A stretch of 64,000 bases of DNA from Lachnospiraceae bacterium (GTDB taxonomy: Bacteria; Bacillota; Clostridia; Lachnospirales; Lachnospiraceae): contig JAJQCQ010000059.1 of assembly GCA_021202635.1 (NCBI GenBank), positions 1-64,000 on the forward strand, read 5' to 3'. A model generated the notes under the pieces. It ran no database searches. It was given only the letters and a program-made list of their open reading frames with translations, and was not told where the DNA came from. How positions within the stretch are numbered: position 1 is the stretch's first letter; every line of letters begins with the position of its first letter. Both the position numbers and the translations under genes were made by a program. Of the stretch, positions 34,886 to 44,244 are shown piece by piece.

Positions 34886-36343
34886 TCACTGTTTTCCAAG
34901 CAGCTTTTCACCGATTCGCACGACATCTCCCGCCCCCATGGTAATCAGCAGGTCACCGGGAAGGCAGTTTTCCAGAAGAAATGTCTCAATCTCATCAAAG
35001 GACGGAAAATACCAGGCTTCCTTTCCCTTCTCTTCAAGCTTATCACGCAGCAGGGCAGAGCTGACGCCGAGTGTGTCGGTCTCCCGTGCCGCATAAATGT
35101 CGGCCAGAACGATCCGGTCAGCTAAAGTGAGCGCGTCCGCAAATTCATCGAGCAGCGCTTTCGTGCGCGAGTAGGTGTGCGGCTGAAATACGCACCAGAT
35201 CCGGTTTGCCGGATATTTCTGCGCGGCACGCAGAGTCGCACGGATTTCAGTCGGATGATGGGCATAATCGTCTATAATTGTCACGCCGCCGATGGCTCCT
35301 TTTTTCTGGAAGCGCCGGTCTGTGCCGTGAAAACCGGAAAGGCCGTCCGCGATACAGGCCGCGGGAACACCCAGCAGGTCCGCGCATGCGATCGCTGCCG
35401 CAGCATTCCCTGCATTATGTTCGCCTGGAACATGCAGGGAAAAATGACCAAGGAGCCGGTCCCGGCATTTTTCTGCGGCAGGTGTTCCCGGCTTCGGTGC
35501 AGCATCTGTGACAGCATCCGGAACAGCCGTAGCTTCCTGTCTGACATACAGGTCGAAGCTGGCACAGCCCAGCTCATCCCAGGTGAGGTTTTCTGCGTGA
35601 TAGTCGCCGCAGCCGGAACCAAAGGTGACGACCCGGCAGCGCAGCCCGGCGGTAAAAGCGTCCAGCTCCGGTACCTGTGCGTGAATGATGAGCGTTCCTT
35701 CCGGAGGAATCTTTTCCGCGAATAGCCGGAAGGAATGGCGGATATCATCGATATCTTTGAAAAAGTCCAGGTGATCGGCGTCAACGTTGAGGATCAGTCC
35801 GTACAGGGGGGTCAGATGCAGAAAGCTGTTTGTGTACTCACAGGCTTCCGTCAGGAAGCAGTCGGAGTCGCCCACCCGTACGTTCCCGCCAATGGAAGGG
35901 AGGATGCCGCCGACGGAGATCGTCGGGTCCATGTTCTGTTCCATCATAATATGGGCGAGCATGGATGTCGTGGTGGTCTTTCCATGTGTTCCGGCCACAG
36001 CCACAGAGGTCGGATAATTGGCCATCAGCTGTCCGAGAAGCTCTGCGCGGGACATCAGAGGGATCCCTTTTTCTACAGCTGCCGCATACTCCGGGTTATC
36101 CGGGTGAATGGCCGCCGTATACACGATCAGATCAATGTCATCTGTCACGTTCGCTGCGCTCTGCGGGATGGCAACCCTGGCTCCCAGACCGGTCAGCCAG
36201 GCGGTCAGCTCGCTTTTTCTGGAATCGGAACCGGTCACTGTGAAGTGACGGTTTAAAAGGACTGCCGCCAGTCCGCTCATACTGATGCCGCCGATCCCGA
36301 TAAAATGAATGTGAATCGGCTGTGCGAAATTTATCTGATACAT
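34886..36343 (-). CDS. murC: UDP-N-acetylmuramate--L-alanine ligase
   Basis: IHFIGIGGISMSGLAAVLL, VAVAGTHGKTTTTSMLAHI and DDYAHHPTEI motifs; start MYQINF at 36343. Confidence 0.93.
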   Translation of the reverse strand: MYQINFAQPIHIHFIGIGGISMSGLAAVLLNRHFTVTGSDSRKSELTAWLTGLGARVAIPQSAANVTDDIDLIVYTAAIHPDNPEYAAAVEKGIPLMSRAELLGQLMANYPTSVAVAGTHGKTTTTSMLAHIMMEQNMDPTISVGGILPSIGGNVRVGDSDCFLTEACEYTNSFLHLTPLYGLILNVDADHLDFFKDIDDIRHSFRLFAEKIPPEGTLIIHAQVPELDAFTAGLRCRVVTFGSGCGDYHAENLTWDELGCASFDLYVRQEATAVPDAVTDAAPKPGTPAAEKCRDRLLGHFSLHVPGEHNAGNAAAAIACADLLGVPAACIADGLSGFHGTDRRFQKKGAIGGVTIIDDYAHHPTEIRATLRAAQKYPANRIWCVFQPHTYSRTKALLDEFADALTLADRIVLADIYAARETDTLGVSSALLRDKLEEKGKEAWYFPSFDEIETFLLENCLPGDLLITMGAGDVVRIGEKLLGKQ

Positions 36344-36597
36344 TTTAGAAACTCCTTCTGTATATAATAAAAAGTAAAAGCAATCACTGTTCGATCTACC
36401 GTATCTGATTATACTCAGTTTTTTCCAAATGTCTATCAGAAAATACGCCGCTGCGGTTCTCGAAGCGGTGCGGAGCGAAATCACGAAAACAACAAGAAAA
36501 GCTCTTCTGTCGCCCGGAAAAAGTAACAACTATATTCATTACACCTGTTATTTATTCCAAATACCATAAAAAAATATAGAAATAATTGTAAAAAATG

Positions 36598-36626
36598 TTC
36601 ACTATTCGAAAAAGGTGTGGTATAAT
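36598..36626 (+). promoter_or_regulatory. Candidate glgC promoter
   Basis: TTCACT, 17-nt spacer, TGG-TATAAT (36621-36626). Confidence 0.45.
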
Positions 36627-36664
36627 TTGCCTTGAAACAATACTTTGACTGCAGAGGTGATAAC

Positions 36665-37957
36665 GTGATCAAGAAAGAAATGATAGCAATGCTGCTGGCT
36701 GGCGGGCAGGGAAGCCGTCTGGGTGTGCTGACCTCGAAGGTGGCGAAGCCGGCAGTTGCTTTCGGGGGAAAGTACCGAATCATCGACTTTCCGCTCAGCA
36801 ACTGCATTAATTCCGGCATTGACACGGTGGGTGTCCTGACCCAGTATCAGCCGCTTCGCCTGAACAGCCATATCGGCATTGGTATTCCGTGGGACCTTGA
36901 CAGAAATGTGGGAGGAGTGACCGTCCTTCCGCCCTATGAGAAAGTAGGAAAGACAGAATGGTACACCGGTACCGCGAATGCGATCTATCAGAACCTTACC
37001 TACATGGAGTCTTTCCATCCCGATTATGTCCTGATTCTGTCAGGCGATCATATTTACAAGATGGACTATGAGGTGATGCTCGACTTCCACAAAGCGCATA
37101 ATGCAGATGTCAGTATCGCTGTGATGCCTGTCCCTCAGGAAGAGGCCAGCCGCTTTGGCGTCGTTGTGACGGATGGGAATGGCCGCATTCTTGAATTCCA
37201 GGAGAAGCCGGAACAGCCTAAGAGTAACCTTGCATCCATGGGAATCTATATTTTTACATGGAAAGCCCTGAAAGAAGCGCTTTTAGCCCTTTCAGAGCAG
37301 AGCGGGTGTGATTTCGGAAAGCATGTGATTCCGTACTGCCATGAAAAAGGCGAAACGCTCGTGGCTTATGAGTTTAATGGATACTGGAAGGATGTCGGCA
37401 CTCTTGGCTCGTACTGGGAAGCCAATATGGAGCTGATTGACATTATCCCGGAATTTAACCTTTATGAGGAATTCTGGAAGATTTACACGAAGAACGATAT
37501 TCTGCCTCCACAGTTTGCCTCCGGGAATTCTGTGATTGAGCGCTGTCTGGTGGGGGATGGCTCCGAGATTTATGGAAAGGTTTACAATACGATCATCGGC
37601 TGTGGCGTAGTGATTGAGGAAGGCGCTGTGGTACGCGATTCCATCATTATGCAGAATACGGTCATTAAAGCTGGTTCACAGATTAATAAGGCGATCATTG
37701 CAGAGAATGTGACCGTAGGAGAGCGTGTGCAGATGGGAATCGGGGAAGAAGTGCCGAACCGCGAAAAGCCGTCGGTATATTCTTTCGGACTGGCTGTTAT
37801 AGGGGAAAATTCGGTGATTCCTTCTGACGTCAGCATCGGAAAGAATACGGCGATTTCCGGTGTGACTGTGCCGGAAGATTATCCGGACGGATGGCTCAGG
37901 TCGGGAGAGACCCTGGAACGTCAGGAAGAACCCGGAGAGGCAGGTGATGTGTTATGA
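36665..37957 (+). CDS. glgC: Glucose-1-phosphate adenylyltransferase (probable GTG start)
   Basis: [60 protein letters not shown]. Confidence 0.92.
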   Translation: MIKKEMIAMLLAGGQGSRLGVLTSKVAKPAVAFGGKYRIIDFPLSNCINSGIDTVGVLTQYQPLRLNSHIGIGIPWDLDRNVGGVTVLPPYEKVGKTEWYTGTANAIYQNLTYMESFHPDYVLILSGDHIYKMDYEVMLDFHKAHNADVSIAVMPVPQEEASRFGVVVTDGNGRILEFQEKPEQPKSNLASMGIYIFTWKALKEALLALSEQSGCDFGKHVIPYCHEKGETLVAYEFNGYWKDVGTLGSYWEANMELIDIIPEFNLYEEFWKIYTKNDILPPQFASGNSVIERCLVGDGSEIYGKVYNTIIGCGVVIEEGAVVRDSIIMQNTVIKAGSQINKAIIAENVTVGERVQMGIGEEVPNREKPSVYSFGLAVIGENSVIPSDVSIGKNTAISGVTVPEDYPDGWLRSGETLERQEEPGEAGDVL

Positions 37958-39081
37958 GAGCGGTAGGTATGATTTTAGCCGGAGGAAACAACTATCGGAT
38001 GAGAGAACTCTCGAACCGGCGTGCCATCGCAGCGATGCCGATTGCCGGGAGCTTCCGGGCAGTGGATTTTGCACTGAGCAGCATGGCCAATTCAGGGATT
38101 CAGAAAGTAGCCGTGCTGACGCAGTTCAATTCCAGATCACTGGACCAACATCTGAGCTCCTCCAAATGGTGGGATTTCGGCAGAAAACAGGGTGGGCTGT
38201 TTATCTTCCCTCCGATGCTTACGGCAGACAACAGCTACTGGTATCGGGGAACAGCGGACGCGATTCATCAGAATCTGGATTTCCTGCGGCAGTGCCATGA
38301 GCCATATGTTGTGATTGCTTCAGGCGACGGTGTCTATAAGCTTGATTATGGAAAAGTACTTGAATATCACATTGCGAAAAAGGCGGATATTACCGTGATT
38401 TGCAGGGAATTTCCGCCGGATGAGGATGTCACTCGATTTGGGCTGGTTCAGATGAACGATGACAACCGGATTGTTCAGTTTGAGGAAAAGCCGATGGCAG
38501 CAGTTTCCCATACGGTGTCCTGTGGAATTTATGTGATTCGCCGCAGACTGCTGATTGAACTGATCGAGCAGGCGGTATACGAGGGACGGCATGACTTTGT
38601 GAGAGATGTCCTGATCCGGTATAAGGATGTAAAAAAAATTTACGGATATGTAATGGAGAGCTATTGGAGCAATATCGCTTCTGTGGACTCCTACTATCGA
38701 ACCAACATGGATTTTCTGAAAAAGGAAGTGCGGGACTTTTTCTTCCACGAGCATCCGGACGTTTACTCCAAAGTAGACGACAATCCGCCTGCCAAGTACA
38801 ATCCGGGGAGCAATGTGAGGAACAGCCTGGTTGCAAATGGCTGCATTATCAACGGCACGGTAGAAAATTCTGTGATTTTCAAAAAGGTGTTTGTCGGAAA
38901 TAACTGTGTGATTAAGAATTCGATTGTGCTGAATGATGTCTATCTGGGCGACAATACATACCTGGAAAACTGCATTGTGGAGAGCCGCGGTACGATCCGC
39001 GCGGACTCCCACATTGTGGGGGAAGACGGGGTAAGAATTGTGATTGCATCCGATGACAGATATCCGATGGCGGGAATGTAA
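37954..39081 (+). CDS. glgD: Glucose-1-phosphate adenylyltransferase GlgD subunit
   Basis: 375 aa; [46 protein letters not shown]; follows and overlaps glgC. Confidence 0.9.
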   Translation: MRAVGMILAGGNNYRMRELSNRRAIAAMPIAGSFRAVDFALSSMANSGIQKVAVLTQFNSRSLDQHLSSSKWWDFGRKQGGLFIFPPMLTADNSYWYRGTADAIHQNLDFLRQCHEPYVVIASGDGVYKLDYGKVLEYHIAKKADITVICREFPPDEDVTRFGLVQMNDDNRIVQFEEKPMAAVSHTVSCGIYVIRRRLLIELIEQAVYEGRHDFVRDVLIRYKDVKKIYGYVMESYWSNIASVDSYYRTNMDFLKKEVRDFFFHEHPDVYSKVDDNPPAKYNPGSNVRNSLVANGCIINGTVENSVIFKKVFVGNNCVIKNSIVLNDVYLGDNTYLENCIVESRGTIRADSHIVGEDGVRIVIASDDRYPMAGM

Positions 39082-39132
39082 ACCGGATAGCCTGCAGGAA
39101 GCACAAACAACCAAAGACATGGGGGAAAGGAC

Positions 39133-39408
39133 ATGACTATTACCGACGTAAAGGTGAGAAAGGTAGCGAAAGAGGGCAAGATGAGAGCAATCGTGTCCAT
39201 TACGCTGGATGATGAATTTGTAGTACATGACATCAAAGTAATCGAAGGAGAGAAAGGATTGTTTATCGCGATGCCGAGCCGAAAGGCGGCAGACGGTGAA
39301 TACCGCGACATCGCTCATCCGATCAATTCAAAAACGCGCGAGAGGATACAGCAGATTATCTTAGAGGAATATGAGAAGACAGCGGCACAAGAGCCGCAGG
39401 ATGAATGA
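39133..39408 (+). CDS. spoVG: Septation/sporulation regulator SpoVG
   Basis: 91 aa; [51 protein letters not shown]. Confidence 0.95.
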   Translation: MTITDVKVRKVAKEGKMRAIVSITLDDEFVVHDIKVIEGEKGLFIAMPSRKAADGEYRDIAHPINSKTRERIQQIILEEYEKTAAQEPQDE

Positions 39409-39535
39409 GACGCATAGGCGGCAGTTCCAGGGAAACGGGAGCTGCCGCCTTGGGTTTTCGCTGTTGTGGCTGACCCGCTGCGTCTTACGGAAACAATCCC
39501 TTGCCAGCCTGCCGAAGGGATGATAAAATATTGGC

Positions 39536-39570
39536 AACAGTTCAGAACAGCATCGAAATGAAAAGACAGG
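39536..39570. repeat. Family-1 modular repeat, truncated copy D
   Basis: aacagttcagaacagcatcgaaatgaaaagacagg matches the reverse complement of the 46725-46758 end of copy E. Confidence 0.7.
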
Positions 39571-39588
39571 AATAAGGGGAATTATAGA

Positions 39589-41016
39589 ATGATTTTTTTT
39601 CCGAAAGACAGGGAGAATGAAACAGAAAAGGAAAAAGAAGCAGCAAAGATAACAGGGGGAACAGAAGAGAAAACAGAAAAATCTGCCGGAACAGAGGCTG
39701 AAAACGGCATGGAAGGAGAATTATCCGGCCCGGAGGAGGAACAGGAGCTTCTGATACAGACACTCAAGAAGCAAAGCCAGAGGCGATTTTACAATGGAAT
39801 GCTTCTTGGCGTGCTGCTGGCGGCTGCGGCGATGGCCGTGGGTTTGTTTGCTCCGCGCGTGGTGCGGAACCTTCTTGGAAGGGGGAATCCGGGAGCCGAG
39901 GTGCTGACCAGCAGCAGTACGCTTTCCAAGCTGGCCGAGGTACAGGAGCTGATCGAAGCTTATTATCTGGACGAGGTGGACGGCGAATACCTGGAGGCTT
40001 ACCTGTTTAAGGGGATAGCGGCCGGACTGGAGGATGATTACGCGAATTATTATACGGCGGAGGAGCTTTCCTCTGTGGTAGACTCGACGAAGGGGGAGTA
40101 TTACGGAATTGGGGCGTCGATCGGGACGGATGCGGACACAGGTGAGTTTTACGTCGGTGAGGTCTATGAGAACAGTCCCGCCGAGGAGGGCGGCCTGCTG
40201 GTAAATGATATAGTGCTGGCGGTGGATGGCGAAGCCGTGGATGCCCTTACGCTGACGGAGCTGGTTTCGCTGATTAAGTCGAAGGATACGTTTGTCATGT
40301 CTGTCTATCGGCCGGAGACGGAGGAGGAATTAGAGCTTACCATTACCTGCGGCGATGTGATACCGACTTATGTGACATATGAAATGCTGGAAAACCAGGT
40401 TGGATATCTGATTCTGACAGAGTTTACCGCAAGTGCGGTGGATCAGTTCCAGGAGGCCATAGAGGAGCTGAACAGCCAGGGGATGGAGGCGCTGATTGTG
40501 GATTTGCGCGATAATCCGGGCGGTTTGCTTACTTCCGTATGTGATATTCTGGATGAGCTCTTGCCTGCCGACAGCCTGATGGTCTATACAGAAGATAAAA
40601 ATGGAAAGCGGGTGGAATATACGGCAGAGGGGGATCCCAGTGTGACCTGTGAGATAGCGGTGCTGGTCAATAATGGGAGCGCGAGCGCATCGGAGATTTT
40701 TGCGGGGGCCATTCAGGACTACGGACTTGGCCCGATCATCGGCACGCAGACGTATGGCAAAGGCGTTGTACAGAAAACCTACTCTCTTTCGGATGGATCC
40801 GCATTTAAGCTGACGGTGGAAAATTATTATACGCCGAACGGACAGGAAATCGATGGCAGCGGCATTACGCCGGATATTATTGTGGAAGAGGATTCCCAGG
40901 GGGAGGCCGGGACAGAAGAAGCAGCAGAGACCGCGGGGGATGGGGCCGGGACAGAAGGCCTGGCGGAAGAAGACGACGCGGTTCTGGCACGTGCATGGGA
41001 GGAATTGACAGACTAA
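39589..41016 (+). CDS. S41 family C-terminal processing peptidase
   Basis: 475 aa; PDZ domain, LIVDLRDNPGGLLTSV, NNGSASASEIFAGAIQDYGLGPIIGTQTYGKGVVQ. Confidence 0.9.
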   Translation: MIFFPKDRENETEKEKEAAKITGGTEEKTEKSAGTEAENGMEGELSGPEEEQELLIQTLKKQSQRRFYNGMLLGVLLAAAAMAVGLFAPRVVRNLLGRGNPGAEVLTSSSTLSKLAEVQELIEAYYLDEVDGEYLEAYLFKGIAAGLEDDYANYYTAEELSSVVDSTKGEYYGIGASIGTDADTGEFYVGEVYENSPAEEGGLLVNDIVLAVDGEAVDALTLTELVSLIKSKDTFVMSVYRPETEEELELTITCGDVIPTYVTYEMLENQVGYLILTEFTASAVDQFQEAIEELNSQGMEALIVDLRDNPGGLLTSVCDILDELLPADSLMVYTEDKNGKRVEYTAEGDPSVTCEIAVLVNNGSASASEIFAGAIQDYGLGPIIGTQTYGKGVVQKTYSLSDGSAFKLTVENYYTPNGQEIDGSGITPDIIVEEDSQGEAGTEEAAETAGDGAGTEGLAEEDDAVLARAWEELTD

Positions 41017-41017
41017 G

Positions 41018-41839
41018 ATGGAGAACAGAATCATTTTTCGCGAAAAACTGACAGAACTGAAAGCAGCCGCGGATGAGAAGGGCGGAATCCTGACACAGGC
41101 GGAGATACGGGAAATGCTGAAAACCATGCCGCTGGAGGAAAATCATTTTCAATTAATCTTTGATTACCTTGCGGAACAGAAGATTCGTGTGGTAGAATCA
41201 GAGGAGGAGATGAATCCGGGGAACGCCTGCAAAGGCAAGGCGCTCAAAGAGGGAAAGGCCGGGATGAAAAGCGCCGGGTATGCAGAGGATTCCGATCCTG
41301 TCCCGGATGAGGACGAGCGGCGCAGCCTCTCTCTTTATGTGGATGAGCTTGCGTCCCTTTCTGAGATCAATGACGCGCAGGAGCTTCGGCTGCTGGAGCG
41401 GATTCGCGGTGGGGATGATGGGGCAAAGGAGAGCCTGATTGGTATTTACCTCCCGCTGATTTGTTCAATGGCAGAGGAGTATGGAGAAGAGGTACTTCCG
41501 GCGGAGGATCTGATTCAGGAAGGGAACCTTGGACTTCTTTCGGCGGTAAACGCCCTGGGGGAATTTGACAGTGCGGCGGCCTGCCGCGCCCATATTCTGA
41601 ACCAGATCCGGGAAGCAATGGAACAGGCGGTAAGTCAGGGACAGGATAAGCATCAGATGGATGAGGGACTGTTAAGCCGGATTAATCATCTGAATGAGGC
41701 TGTCCATAACCTGGAGCGTGATCTGGGGCACAAGGTGTCCGCGGAGGAGGTATCCGCATATCTGGAAATGCCGGTGGAGGAAATCGAGGATCTGCTGCGG
41801 GTGACCGGGGATCAGATCGAGACGGAATCGTTTCAGTAA
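41018..41839 (+). CDS. Sigma-70-like protein (region 1.1-, 2- and 3-like; no region 4)
   Basis: N-terminal region 1.1-like KGGILTQAEIREMLKTMPLEENHFQLIFDYLAEQKIRVV; LYLPLICSMAEEYGEEVLPAEDLIQEGNLGLLSAVNALGEFD; LERDLGHKVSAEEVSAYLEMPVEEIEDLL; ends without an HTH region 4. Confidence 0.7.
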   Translation: MENRIIFREKLTELKAAADEKGGILTQAEIREMLKTMPLEENHFQLIFDYLAEQKIRVVESEEEMNPGNACKGKALKEGKAGMKSAGYAEDSDPVPDEDERRSLSLYVDELASLSEINDAQELRLLERIRGGDDGAKESLIGIYLPLICSMAEEYGEEVLPAEDLIQEGNLGLLSAVNALGEFDSAAACRAHILNQIREAMEQAVSQGQDKHQMDEGLLSRINHLNEAVHNLERDLGHKVSAEEVSAYLEMPVEEIEDLLRVTGDQIETESFQ

Positions 41840-41899
41840 ATCATGTACGTGTGATGGAAAACCCGAAATCGTCATGCAGGCACAAACAATCTGGAGGAA

Positions 41900-43345
41900 A
41901 TGAAAATGAAAAAAACAAAAATTATCTGTACGATGGGACCGGCGTCGGATGACCGGGAAGTGATGAAAGCGCTGGCGCAAAACGGGATGGATATTGCGCG
42001 CTTTAATTTTTCTCATGGAACGCATGAAGAACAGAAAGCGCGTTTCGACCAGCTCAAAAGCATCCGTCAGGAGATCAAAAAGCCGATTGCGATTCTTCTG
42101 GATACAAAGGGGCCGGAAATTCGCACAGGCCTGCTGAAAAACGGCGGTCCTGTAACGCTTCAGAGCGGAGCGGAATTTACGCTGACCTCTGAGACGATTG
42201 AGGGCGATGAGACGAGGGTCTGTCAGACCTACCCGCAGCTGGCGGAGGATGTGAAGCCGGGCGATACGATTCTCATTGACGATGGCCTGATTGGACTGAA
42301 AGTGAAGGAGATTAAGGGTGCGGATATTGTCTGTACAGTGGAAAATGGCGGCAGCCTGGGACAGCGCAAGGGTGTAAATGTCCCGAATGTAAAAGTAAAC
42401 CTGCCGGGCATCACGGACAAAGACCGCGAGGATATTCTTTTTGGCATTCAGGAGGGAATTGACTTTATAGCGGCTTCCTTTGTGCGCGATGCGGAAGCGG
42501 TCAAAGAGATAAAGAACATTCTGAAGGAGAATCATGCGGAGCAGATCAGCGTAATTGCAAAGATTGAAAATGCGGAGGGTATTCAGAATATTGATAAGAT
42601 TATCCAGGCCGCGGATGGCATTATGGTGGCGCGCGGCGATATGGGAGTGGAGATTCCGCCCTATGAAGTGCCGCATGTACAGCGGACGATTGTTGAGAAG
42701 TGCAATAAGAAATACAAGCCGGTCATCATTGCGACGCAGATGCTGGATTCTATGATCCGCAATCCGCGTCCGACCAGGGCAGAGGTGACGGACGTGGCGA
42801 ATGCCATCCGTGAAGGCACGGACGCGATTATGCTCTCCGGCGAGACTGCTGCCGGCCGGTATCCGCTGGAGGCGCTGAAGATGATGGTGCAGATTGCGGA
42901 GACAACCGAGAGCTATATGACAGATGAGGTAATTACAAAAGAATTCTACGAGCTGCGCGGGGATGCGAATGTGTCGAGCGCGGTCGGTCTGGCGGCGATC
43001 CGTACGGCGCTGAATGTAAAGGCAGACTGTATCGTGACACCGACGATGAGCGGGCAGACGGCCCGCCTGATGTCGACCTTCCGTGCGCCGATGCCGATCT
43101 ACGCGATCTCGCCGAATGACTGGGCACTGCGGAAAATGCAGATTTACTGGGGTGTGACACCGCTGCAGGGCTACGCGGAGGATACGACGGAGCATATCAT
43201 TTCCCACGCGATGTATATCGTGAAACGCGATGGCTATGTCAAGCCTGGCGATATGGTGGTGCTCACAGCGGGCGACCCGGCGACCAATATGGTGAAGGGC
43301 AAGGGTGCGATGACGAATATGATGCATGTCATTCAGGCAAGATAA
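41900..43345 (+). CDS. pyk: Pyruvate kinase
   Basis: KTKIICTMGPASDDREVMKALAQNGMDIARFNFSHG, ILLDTKGPEIRTG, MVARGDMGVEIPPYEVP, ATQMLDSMIRNPRPTRAEVTDVANAI. Confidence 0.95.
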   Translation: MKMKKTKIICTMGPASDDREVMKALAQNGMDIARFNFSHGTHEEQKARFDQLKSIRQEIKKPIAILLDTKGPEIRTGLLKNGGPVTLQSGAEFTLTSETIEGDETRVCQTYPQLAEDVKPGDTILIDDGLIGLKVKEIKGADIVCTVENGGSLGQRKGVNVPNVKVNLPGITDKDREDILFGIQEGIDFIAASFVRDAEAVKEIKNILKENHAEQISVIAKIENAEGIQNIDKIIQAADGIMVARGDMGVEIPPYEVPHVQRTIVEKCNKKYKPVIIATQMLDSMIRNPRPTRAEVTDVANAIREGTDAIMLSGETAAGRYPLEALKMMVQIAETTESYMTDEVITKEFYELRGDANVSSAVGLAAIRTALNVKADCIVTPTMSGQTARLMSTFRAPMPIYAISPNDWALRKMQIYWGVTPLQGYAEDTTEHIISHAMYIVKRDGYVKPGDMVVLTAGDPATNMVKGKGAMTNMMHVIQAR

Positions 43346-43479
43346 ATGCTGCTGCAAACCTAAGAAAAACTTAATGATTTTATGACAGGAATTTAACCGG
43401 CTTCTGCTAAACTGATCTGGCAGAAGCCGATGGCCTGTCTGCGGGACACGGCGGTTTCGGCAGAAAGGAGAAGCTGAAG

Positions 43480-44178
43480 ATGTACAACATTCTGGTTTGC
43501 GATGATGAGAAGGAAATTGTCGATGCGATTGAAATCTATCTGACGCAGGAAGGGTTCCGCGTGCTCAAGGCCTACGACGGGGAGCAGGCCCTTGAGATTC
43601 TGAAAAAGGAGGAGATTCGCCTCCTGATCCTGGATCTGATGATGCCGAAAATGGATGGAATTCACGCGATTATGAAGATTCGTGAGGAGAGCAGTATCCC
43701 AATCATTATCCTTTCCGCAAAGACGCAGGATACGGATAAGGTACTGGGCCTGAATCTTGGCGCGGATGATTATGTGGCGAAGCCGTTTAACCCGCTGGAG
43801 CTGATCGCGCGGGTAAAGTCGCAGATCCGGCGTTATACGAATTTTGGAGCGGCGGCAGAGGCGGCGAATACAGAGCAGGTTTATTCGACGGGCGGTCTGG
43901 TGATCAATGACGACCGCAAAGAGGTCACGGTGGATGGCGAGCTGGTGAAGCTGACCCGGATCGAGTATAATATTCTGCTGTTTCTGGTGAAAAATAAGGG
44001 CAAGGTCTTTTCGATCGATCAGATTTACGAGGAGATCTGGAAAGAAGAGGCCTTTGGGGCGGACAATACGGTGACGGTTCACATTCGCCATATCCGGGAA
44101 AAGATCGAAATTGACCCGAAGAATCCGAAATATCTGAAGGTGATCTGGGGGATTGGCTATCGGGTGGAAAATATCTGA
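43480..44178 (+). CDS. OmpR/PhoB-family response regulator
   Basis: NILVCDDEKEIVDAIEIYL, LLILDLMMPKMDG, winged-helix DNVTVHIRHIREKIE-type C-terminus. Confidence 0.92.
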   Translation: MYNILVCDDEKEIVDAIEIYLTQEGFRVLKAYDGEQALEILKKEEIRLLILDLMMPKMDGIHAIMKIREESSIPIIILSAKTQDTDKVLGLNLGADDYVAKPFNPLELIARVKSQIRRYTNFGAAAEAANTEQVYSTGGLVINDDRKEVTVDGELVKLTRIEYNILLFLVKNKGKVFSIDQIYEEIWKEEAFGADNTVTVHIRHIREKIEIDPKNPKYLKVIWGIGYRVENI

Positions 44179-44244
44179 ATTCTCCCTTACGCGCAAACGG
44201 TATGAAACCTGCCATATTCTCGCCGAAGCTGGAGGATTTGCCAT

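Noticed and set aside
41672-43357. 561-aa minus-strand ORF opposite pyk
   Set aside because: Antisense to pyruvate kinase; His/Arg/Leu-rich composition typical of shadow ORFs.
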